A DNA stretch of 64,000 nt from Cliona cf. orientalis (lineage: Eukaryota; Porifera; Demospongiae; Clionaida; Clionaidae), in NCBI GenBank assembly GCA_963930775.1, contig OZ005703.1:1922001-1986000 (forward strand), given 5' to 3'. Both the position numbers and the translations under genes were made by a program. The first letter of the stretch is position 1. Each line of letters opens with the position of its first letter. Positions 47,401-64,000 of this stretch are shown in pieces. The notes beneath the pieces were generated by a model, which was not told the origin of the DNA, did no database searches, and saw only the letters and a program-made list of their open reading frames with translations.

Positions 47401-47516
47401 ATATCTATGCACACGGTCACCATGTCTTCTGAGCCACCCCCCCTCCCACCCTTCTCCTCTCTCCTGACGTTTCACCAGATTGCATAAGATATTGGATCTG
47501 TTGTACTCTCTCTCCT

Positions 47517-47554
<38 letters not shown>

Positions 47555-48082
47555 ACAGTCTTAGACTAGCTATCGGAAACACTCATATCTCTTGTGTGTG
47601 TGGGGGGGGGGGGGGGAGGGGGCGGAGGAAGCTGTGTATTTTTGGGGATAAGCCTGTGCCCATCCATCCCTCCCTCCCCTCGCTAACTAGAGATAAATAG
47701 CATGATTATATATGTTATCACAATATATTCGATGTGCACCAGACTGTATACACATGCAGCATGTGGCCATACACATACGTATACGCATATACCATGGTTG
47801 CACAAAGTCCTCAGATTGTATGCAAACGTCTTGATTGAACAAAAAACACTTGGCTTCAGTTTTTATCACACACCAAGCCACTCCATTATTAGCGAATAGC
47901 CATGCTGCCATAGCTTTATAATTAGTTATTATTACTGAGCTTAAGATGTTATCGAATACAAGGTAAGGACACTTTTGGCAGAGCACTGATCTTCCTCTAT
48001 CTTTCCTAGTACCGATGTTATGCTGCTATAGTTCTGGCTATGCAGACCAAAATAGAGCAGGTGGCTAAGAAGTTAAGTGTAC
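44433..48082. other. Gene-poor stretch
   Basis: Frames here are short, AT-biased and not supported by splice sites or family similarity. Visible features are an ACCA repeat near 45927-45951, a CT/CA microsatellite at 47507-47558 and a G run at 47599-47616. Confidence 0.5.
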
Positions 48083-48242
48083 TACATAGGCGGCGGAACC
48101 AGGGGGGCACCAGGGGCACGTGCCCCCCTTGCATGACAGTCCTTTAATAGATCCCTATTGTGGTAGACATGTGATATACCCACTGTGCCCCCCCACCCCC
48201 CCCCCCCCCCCAGTCACAGCCGTCTTCCTCCACCACTGTACT
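48083..48242. mobile_element. MITE-like element related to family D
   Basis: Ends TACATAGGCGGCGGAA (left) and TACAGTGGTGGAGGAA (right, reversed) resemble the family D ends. It also has internal GGGGGGCACC and CCCCCC runs, including a C-rich tract at 48188-48211. Confidence 0.65.
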
Positions 48243-51200
48243 ATATTAATAGTGTGTTACTGCTGTTTGAACTTTCTACACCAAGTACAATACAATACAT
48301 AGAGACAAAACAAGTAGTATACATAGTTGTAGTGTACTATATATGTCACATAATCATATATTACAACTGTGCTCCTTTATAATAATAATAATTATTATAG
48401 TATAATTACATTATACATAATACGCACATTAATTGGACAAATGAATGTGTATGCACAATAGTAGCTAGAGCATACTAAAGCAGTTTGTGTAATGATTGAG
48501 TAATGCCAGGGTTGGGAGTGTGTGCATGCATGGATGTGGAGGCACACATGTGCTCTGATGTTTTCTGAACTTGTATGGTATACTCTAACTCTAATTGAGG
48601 TCACCTTGATGTGAAGTGCCAACTAACCTCCCTCGATCTCATTCTACACTGTCCCTTTCTCTCTCCTCTCTTTCTCTCTCTTTCTCCCTCTCTCCCTCCC
48701 TTTCTCTCTCTTTCTCCCCCTCTCTCTCTTCTCTCTTTCTCACACACACACACACATGCACACACAGCATTAGTTTGTTGTGCGTATATATCGTTTGCTA
48801 ATAATCCAGTAATTGTGTTTACCGGTACTAAACACTACAATCATGTATTAAATAGATCTGTACCAATCTATTATCCACAAACATATCCTGGGGAGATTTG
48901 CAGATTCCCCTACACAGGCAGCTACCTATACTGTTGACAAGTGTTTCAGTATCACTAAAAATTAATTACCATAGACAATTGCAACAATAATGAAGTCTAG
49001 TGGAAATTAATAAGCAGTTCGTCAGTTGATATGCTTACGTATGTTTAATCATAACACAGAACTACCTGGTACTGTAGCCGGATACAGTACTATGGATTTG
49101 ATGAGAAGTAGTATGTTCTCATTAACTGGCTCATTGGTCCATAGTGCTCAGTGAATGCACACGATAATACACTAGTCCATGCATACCAGAACTATTATGC
49201 ATGATGTAAGAGTTGTAATGTCATTATCGTGGTTAGGACTATAGGGCCGTATTCTCATTTCTGGATCATAATTTTTTGTTCACTATAGTACCCTGCCATT
49301 TCCAGCTGACTGACCAGCTGTGATCACATGGAAAACACAGCTGATGAAACCGCCACTAATGTTACACCGAGCGCCTCATCAACTCTAACTAGGTTTTAAG
49401 CACGCAAAGGATGCTCTATCACAAAAATCATAAAATTAACGCAATTCATAGCATCACTATTATGATCATAGCGTAGTTGCTGATGACCCATGAAAGCTCA
49501 TCTTACAAGTCTCAAAACCATGCAAGGAACAGTATGTTTACATGCATACCGGTATTCTGGCTTGCATATGCTGCTAGATATAGAGGAAGATCAATACTTT
49601 ACATTAATTTTGGTAACACCTTAAGCTCAATAATAACAATCACTATAAAGCTAGTAGTAGCATGGCTATCTGCTAGCTTGATAACGATTGAACACTGAAT
49701 GATTACTGTGACCATTGCACGTGTGCTAAAGGTTATGATAAAAGATGGAATTAAAATTAGATGCTGCAGGGGGGAAAGAAAGAAATTGAGATGTATCAGC
49801 TCTCATTGGACCGGAGTTTGGAGGACCTCCATGGGTTCGATCGTTCCCAATTGGATCTCACTTTCTTTCTTTTTCCCAATGTAATGTACCTCTGGCTGCC
49901 ATGCAGGGAAGATCCTTTAGTTATCCGTATCATGCCTCAAGCAAAGGAGTTACGTGATACTCTTATGAACTGCAGGGGTGCTCCTGGGATCACACGCTTG
50001 TTTTCATCAACAGGGGTATTATCCATGCATTATGATACTGGATTACAGTCCTTGCATACATGTTGAGCTAGAGAGATCAGTTTAGTGTGGGTTGGCTTCG
50101 CAGTCAACACACTGAGCTAGGGACACTGGAATAACGTGACCATGATCATGGGAATCAGTAAGGATCATGAATGCATGCCTATGTCAATGCAACTTCATAC
50201 GTTGCTACAATTTGAAAATATAGTTGGCATGGTATATCGGTCACATACACGCATATGATGAGAAATCCCTCAAATGGATCACAAACAATGCTATTAAGTG
50301 ACCATGGTATGGCATAATAATTAGATTTACGGGATTCCCATGCAAGGTGAAATTACAATCTAATTGTGCTAAATTCCCTTAGAGCAATAAATATGTCTTC
50401 TAGTGTTGCGCTAAGACTGAATCATCCCCACAAATTTGAATTCAAAATTATTAGGCTGCTATTAAGGTTACAGTGGATAATATGTTATGTTTTACCTATA
50501 TACGTCAAGATCTTGTCATTAAGCTAGAGTGGGTTCATTCCTCTTATTTGAGAAGCTTCGTGTAGTAAAGGAAGGAAGCCCCCTATCACAATAAGTTCTC
50601 CCTCTTACCTTCGAATCTGGTCGCAGTGCGTGCTGTAATATTCACACGCACACAATAATAATTATTGATTCAGAAATGAATAACAAGTCTGTCTTTCCTT
50701 CATAAAAAAGTGGTCTCTATCCTATACTGCGGCCAGTCTGAGGGCAACTCAGCTCACACTTACCTCCAAGCTCAAGCCAAGGAATGGTCAGAATAGACTT
50801 GGGTGTGTAAAGAAGGAAGAGGAAGGAGGGAGAGAGAGAGAGAGAGGGAGAGAGAGAGGGCAGGCCGGAGGGCCGCTAAGGTACTTTGACTTTAAAAAGG
50901 AGAAATCTTCCTTTAATAAATACACGATTGTAGATAATGATGGTAGCTAGCTGGTAGCTAGCTGCTTAAATAATATGTGCTCATAGCCTGTGAGGTGTTA
51001 TGAAAGTGTGCCGTGCCAAGTTCACGATCCTCTGTTTATGGTAATAAAATGGATGAAGCACATTGTGCAACCAAACCCACAGGAGGGATACTACACCCTA
51101 TAGAGGTAGGGCTTGTGTTTGCAGTGTGACCTCAGATATCGTTCTAGTACTACTTAACACTTAGTGGGCTACCCGCATACCAACCTGAAGTGTCAGCACG

Positions 51201-52760
51201 TGCGAAGACAAAACTGCTTGACAATCATACGTGCAATCATCTATGGTGCAATCCAACTGCAACGTTCGCCGATCAGCGAAAGCTTGTTCTTATTCTACAA
51301 CGCGATGCTTACAAGCTGGCTTGGCAACGCCATGCACTATGCACGCACAATCTTAGCTTAGCCATGGGCCAGCGCCTGCAACTGCAAGCAGTCTTGCACA
51401 AAGCGGAAAGGAAGCCAAATAAGGTTGCTTTACTTCCCACGCAGCGTAGTTTAATTAATAGGCAAGGCTAAGTAGTTACCGTACAGCATACAGGCCGTTT
51501 GAAGTGCTGAATCTGTGAAAATAGTGTCGTCAATACAGCTCGCTCTTGGACGGTTTCAGCCTGGTAGCCATACTGAGGCCACGTACTACACTAAAGTTAG
51601 CGATCATTCGGAGATCAAGTGGCGACATCGCCAGCTAGTGACATCGATCGAGTGTGCTACCTACCCCAGGCCAATCACTCATCGCTGCAAGTCTTAACAG
51701 TTTAATTATTTATTGTTTCGAAGTTCTACTCGCTGCGTTTCACGGTCAGCCTGATCTCGGGGAGTCTGATAGTACGTGCTACCGTTATTAAAAGTGTGAT
51801 TGTATCCATCGTCTCGGAGCATTGAATGTAGACTGCGGCGTGTAGGTTTACAACTACATCACCCAGTATATACAAAGGTACGTCTCTACTATAATATCCT
51901 ATGCCACTCTAGACTATACACTGAACTATAACGCAGTCTCCACTGATTATAAGTATACAGCATTTTACTTTGAATAGAATATTATGATCATGAGGCTGAA
52001 TATCTAACCATAGATTCTATAATATATACTATCTAAACTGTGTATGTGCTAGCTAGCAGTCACCTTGTTTTGGATAGTCCTTACCTGTACCATGCATATT
52101 TCTTACAACATGCATGCAATGAAGAATGTAGTAGCTAGACTATATGCCGTGGTACTATAGTATTATCATGGTTGTCCTGATCATCGATATCACTGACAGT
52201 ATGTGCTACGTGCTGGAATTTCTAAGAATTTTATATTAATTTTACTTAGCATTCATCCATAGTCTACTAGGGGCCCCATTGTCATTCATGGGATATTTAC
52301 AGTTTACAAACTGAAAGGAACGGTTGACTTGGACAAGTTGTAGCTTCCTGTTATAAGTTTTCAGCATGGACAGATGTTGATTGAAATGATGAGAAATGGT
52401 AGCTTAGTATATAATAATTATTATTATCTAGGTTTAGTACTTATAATCTTTGGGTGCTATAATAATATAATATTATGTTGGAATTTAGTCACTCATGGCT
52501 GAACCATCAAGGCTATAATATACCCTTCACAGTGATGAACCTGAACTTGAGTATATGCATGATATCGATACAGCTAGCTATAGATACTTGAATGACTACC
52601 ATTGCTTTATCGATTCCATGATCACGAGGAAGTAGGGTCAGCACTGTGTCAGGAGGCGTGAATCCCGTAAGATGCATATGAAGAGATTGCAATCTTTATT
52701 ATGGTAAATACAGTGCATGCGCAGGCGCCTACAAGGAAGTACATGTACATGCACGCAGAC
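48243..52760. other. Gene-poor stretch with two weak coding candidates
   Basis: CT/CA microsatellites occur at 48655-48765 and GA runs near 50828-50858. Two plus-strand frames have less AT-biased composition than their surroundings: 49761-50066 (contains EMYQLSLDRSLEDLHGFDRS) and 51190-51471 (contains LVLILQRDAYKLAWQRHALC). I recognise neither and can assign no exon structure, so they are not called as genes. Confidence 0.4.
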
Positions 52761-53073
52761 AATATTCGATCTCTAAGTCAAACCACGAAGTTTAACATAG
52801 GCTGCCTAACTAGCTATAGGCCTATAACAACGGGATATTTACAGTGATGAGTGTGCTGTACATAATCTGCCATAGCCATCTTCCTTCAAGTGTCACATAA
52901 TATTCGATCTCTATAAGTGGATGTATACCACGAACACAGGCTGCCTAGCTATAGCATATATAGGCCTCATAATAACGGCAACTGTTACTTGCAAGGGTAT
53001 TTACAGTGAATCAGATGAGTGTGCTGTACATAATCTACTGTAGCCCATTAATTTTTCCTTCAAGTGTCACATA
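52761..53073. repeat. Imperfect tandem duplication, period about 138-170 bases
   Basis: Both copies start AATATTCGATCTCT (52761 and 52899), continue with CACGAA, AGGCTGCCTA and TATAGGCCT, then ATTTACAGTGA and GAGTGTGCTGTACATAATCT, and end CCTTCAAGTGTCACATAAT. The second copy has several insertions. Confidence 0.85.
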
Positions 53074-54488
53074 ATTAACTGTTTCTGAACAAAAGCTGGT
53101 AGTTTATTACGGCTGCTCAAACAGAGCTCTTAGTATATTAGTAGCTATTATAGCATGACTCTATAGTGACCATTCATGGATTTGGTGATCATTTTTACAG
53201 CCAGAGTTCAAATTGCAACTGGCCATACCATGCATTGCCATGGTGAACTGCCTCTGTACATTAATGACTCAAATTAGCACCTCCACATGTATATAGTGTG
53301 CTAAATTTCCATCATTTACATGTAAGGTATCACTCATCTGGTCCATTACATCACTATGATGTAAATGCGTGCACAGTGCACATAGCTACCCAACCTAGAA
53401 TGCACGCTTAATGATGACTAATGCGATGTTGAGCTGGCAACAACGTCTTGGATTATCAAAAATCAGTAACCGTAAGTGTATACCGTAACAGCAGTGTACT
53501 AGCTATATAGCTAGGTTACAGTTATGAGTAATAGATCAATTAACATCTCCATAAAGAACTTATTATATATCACACATGAAGGTGGTAACTTTCTCAGTAG
53601 CCTGGACAATGCACAAGCCACTATAGAATAGAGGAGTTATATGTATTCTGTACATTCAATATAAAAATTAATTATTCCCAGGAATTACAGTGGGGCCCCT
53701 TTGTTCTGGACCGTGACCCTATATAAGGACAATTTAAGGGGTAATAGTTTTGTCACACTTTTTTTATGTAGCTGGCACTGTGCTTATAATATATTATATT
53801 ATCATAATAGTATTCTGATTAAAAGGGGCGTTCTTATATTAATTAAAGGGATTCCATGTAACAGTTTGTAAATTTCTAGCCTCATCCACAGTGACATGTA
53901 TATAGCTAGCCCTATCTGAAAGAAAAAAGTAGTGGCCTGGGGACGATAGTGCACCCCTTAATTAATGATACATTATGATAAACATGCATGCTGCCATGCT
54001 GATGGAGGCAGGCTTTTCAAACCACAAAAAAACCACCCTCCTTCTTCAGTATGGAAATAACACACCACAGAGGGGGGACCCTTGTACCTATGGTAGCAAT
54101 GCAGGATGACTCCCACACTCCTCTTACCTGCCAAGTGCTGGTTTGAGGCTACTCTAGTTCTCACCACAGCTCGTGATTATTGTTTGCAGACAATTTTGCT
54201 TTAGAATTGCAATATTAACTTTACCTTTGTAGTAGTATGTATACATATTATATCGATTGTATAGAATGACAGAATTCCCCCCGAAAATTATCCCATGTGC
54301 ATGCATACATGTAGCTAGAACTAAGTTCTTAGTTGTTGCACTACAGCATGAAAGAAAAGGACTGAGGAGATATTAACGTGATTTTGGCATGCGTGCATGA
54401 CCTTTCAAAGACTGCCGCAGTGTCATCGCATTTTGTGTGACATTAAAGGCATTCCATGTTCAATACTCGGTCTGCAATATATTATTAT
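53074..54488. other. Gene-poor stretch
   Basis: AT-rich sequence with scattered short repeats (for example GTACATGTA-type palindromes). I see no supported gene. Confidence 0.5.
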
Positions 54489-54668
54489 TACCGTATAGTG
54501 CCCCGGGCAAGCACCCACTCCTGGGTAAGCACCCATGTATCTCATTTCAAGGGGTCAACGTAGCAGCTTCTGTACAAATATATATGGAAATTATATCCCG
54601 GGTAAGTGTCCATATACGGGCCAAAATCGCGAGGTATGTTTAAGTGCCCATGGCGGGACACTACAGTA
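54489..54668. mobile_element. MITE-like element, family E
   Basis: About 180 bases with inverted ends: left TTACCGTATAGTGCCCCG, right read in reverse TTACTGTAGTGTCCCG. Inside, the motif GGGCAAGCACCCA / GGGTAAGCACCCA / GGGTAAGTGTCCAT is repeated. Confidence 0.7.
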
Positions 54669-57229
54669 ATGATGATTGACTCAGATATGAATTATATCTC
54701 GTGTTGATGTTGGTACTAGATACACGGTATTATTTATGTACTGAGAATATGCAGCATGGATATCTTGCATAAGTGTGCATGGCACATGGCAGTGCCTGAG
54801 TGTGAATGGCACACAATCGCAATAACAACATAATTGTGTAGTCCAAAGAGTTTCTTGCCGTGGCAACACAGTGACTGAGATGATAGGTATACATGTAGTA
54901 CAATCATGTTTATATTACCAGCAAGCACAGTACTATAGTGTATAATGGGCACATGATCACAATGCTTGTTACCAAATATATATATTATTGTCATACATCC
55001 GTGAATTCAAACCATACAAACTTCAACCTGATCAACTGGATTACACTAAAGTGCTTATCATTAGAAGCAGAAAGGTTTCTGGTCACTGAGATCGAATTCC
55101 CTAAGGCTTAAGAATGCACACTAGTCTTGCCAAGCCACTAGTATAGTGTAGTAGCTGCATAAAAATTTGCCTATAGGAGGTATGCTTATCAAGAGAGCAA
55201 CCAAGTTTAAAGGACAATAAGTTCAGACAGTAATTTTTTGTGATTAATTATAACAGACATGCTATTTCTACAATACGAGTTCCATTGCATCCACTCTTAG
55301 ACTAATGAGCATTGCTACACTGAATAAATATTCATAGTAGTACTGGGCCTGCACTCACAGCCTACAAGTGACTAGTATAACATACAGTACATTACAGTGT
55401 GCCAGCTAGCAGAATCGATGTAAGTTATCAGGCAAAGACGTACCGTAAAGCCACATGTATGTGTATGAAGAATTTATGTGAATCTGTCAAAATGGGCTTC
55501 TCAAGAAATTTATGCGATATTGATTCATGCATTCTCAGATGTAATGCAGGGTTTCATCTAGTGATAAAAATATGGGGTGGAAGTGTAATATACATGTAGC
55601 TATACCAAGTTTCCTGGGATGTGTTTTAGGAGAGTTTCTTAATTTCTTAAATTAATACTATTTATTGATGAAAAAGAAAGCTAGGGAGGCTAAGTTGTCA
55701 ACACTAGTCTTGTCGGTTAGCCACTATGGTTCTCAGCCCTTTAATTACATTTATACACAATGAAACACTTTGTATTAAAAGGATAGACACAAGTTCGAGC
55801 TAAACTTTTGAAAATTGAGACACAGCTTTGACTACTTTCTTAGCTAATCCAGCCGACCTATGTCCTGAATACGTACACAATATTATGACGAGCTACAATC
55901 GCTACTACCATAATACAAAATCTCAAGTCATAAGACTACAAAATAGCATCTTAATTTAAGTCATAAGACTACAAAGTCATGGAACCGGAACTACTAACTG
56001 AAATAAACATGTTCAAGTGATCACCTTTACCATATATAGCAGTGAGCGTACACACTTGATATGGCTACAGCACAGCAGTTTGTTTCCTTGGTTGGGCAGG
56101 ATAATTTGCAAACACAGACCAACTACACCCACAAGCTGACGCTCTTGTGGTTAACTACGAACCATATAACTTGCAGCCATGCAGCACATATTATCATAAG
56201 TGATGGGCTTCAAAAGGTATATACACAGCAGAATTGAAGATTTCTGTTTGCATACAACCACAGATCTGTAATCTTACCGGTATTGTGCTACTACTAAGAA
56301 AGAAGAGTTCTAGGCATAATCTGGTCATGCAAAGTAAATTGTCTGTTTCTCGTCCACACCGGTACAAATGTGGGCGTATTTTGATTTGATATTGCCATAA
56401 TAGGTACAGGGTCGTCATTTAACGTTATGCTGCGATGTTTATACATAGATTATGTACAATCCATGGTGTATGGCACTGGCAGCAATTCTGCTTCAATCTA
56501 GTAATAAATGGTTTCTCCTCAGATCTTGAGTTTACATTTATAGTCTAAACACAGATCCCTCATTAACGATCTTTACCCACTAATTTTGGTAGAGGCCTCA
56601 TACTTGATATTAACAGATCTTGCAAAGTGGAATCAAAAACAAATCTTGCCTATATCACTGATGGCCAAGGCCCTGAATGCAAACATTGATGCAGCAGGTA
56701 GGCGGGAGGGGCTGGAGTGCAGGGTAAACGACCACACCCACTGTATTATAAAAACCACCACTGCATAGCCTCGTGCCCAAAGGGCCTGGGCACGAGGCTA
56801 ACCACTGCACTGCACAGATGTTCAACATTTACACTGTACACCAATCCCAAAAATCACACTCATTAGCACTTTGCCAAGCCCAATTAGCACTCATAGACAT
56901 ATATAACAAGCCGTCAGGCATCCCATTGCATTGCAGGCGTCCACGAGTCCACGAGGTCATTGTACTGACCATGTTGAAACTGACATTACTTCCTGGCGCC
57001 CATTTATCACTACATCCTGGTATATGCATGGTATAATATTACGGTACCCGGTATATGCAGACGTAACATTAACAGTGGGCGCCGATAATAACTTTAATAG
57101 CCTAGCTATGCAGTATTAAACTAATAGTACCTTTGTGTACGTGTATCTCCAAATTTGACCTTTGCCTTCCGCCAACAGGAAACGAAAGTGTAATTAAGGC
57201 ATCCAAACTTCCTATCGGAACACGCTACA
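54669..57229. other. Gene-poor stretch and upstream region of the DEPTOR-like gene
   Basis: No supported exon. The last 100 bases before 57230 should carry the DEPTOR-like promoter. A 14-base-pair hairpin lies at 56766-56800. Confidence 0.5.
56766..56800. repeat. Perfect hairpin, 14-bp stem and 7-base loop
   Basis: TAGCCTCGTGCCCA pairs exactly with TGGGCACGAGGCTA around AAGGGCC. No T-run follows on either strand. It may be a short foldback remnant. Confidence 0.85.

Positions 57230-64000
<6,771 letters not shown>

Overview
The window is nuclear DNA of an animal, most likely a sponge or another early-branching metazoan. Evidence: spliceosomal introns with GT..AG ends in most genes, single-copy eukaryotic genes (EIF2B2, DSCC1, a DEPTOR-like gene), a receptor tyrosine kinase with a Frizzled-like ectodomain, an AT-rich background full of microsatellites and short inverted-repeat elements, and a Pmp-like beta-helix membrane protein of a type I associate with sponges. 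The species cannot be fixed from the sequence alone.

Layout. 1-14 kb: an unrecognised 8-exon gene (+), a complete 9-exon Rh-type ammonium transporter (-), and a complete 15-exon EIF2B2 (+) whose introns carry several MITE-like elements. 14.7-19.3 kb: a single-exon 1551-residue surface protein (-) with a beta-helix repeat ectodomain, a Cys-rich stalk and about eight membrane segments. 20.3-22.9 kb: a ROR/MuSK-like receptor kinase (-) whose kinase motifs are degenerate, so probably a pseudokinase. 23.3-38.0 kb: a cluster of five paralogous secreted proteins with right-handed beta-helix and PAN/Apple domains. The first is on the minus strand, head to head with the second across a 103-base shared promoter, and the other four run in tandem on the plus strand. 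All five have one phase-0 intron at the same place. 38.3-43.1 kb: a complete 11-exon DSCC1 (-), convergent with the last cluster gene and carrying five tRNA-Ile(GAU)-like copies in two of its introns. 43.1-57.2 kb: a gene-poor stretch with MITEs, tandem duplications and only weak coding candidates. 57.2-64 kb: the first two exons of a DEPTOR-like gene, with a 5.3-kb intron, running off the window.

The housekeeping genes (translation initiation, cohesion, mTOR signalling, ammonium transport) are not functionally linked. The accessory part is the run from 14.7 to 38 kb: a beta-helix surface protein, a pseudokinase-like receptor and the secreted beta-helix/PAN family. A role in surface recognition or matrix processing is an inference from domain content only. 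Exon boundaries were assembled by hand from reading frame, splice dinucleotides and phase. Every complete multi-exon model sums to an exact multiple of three.
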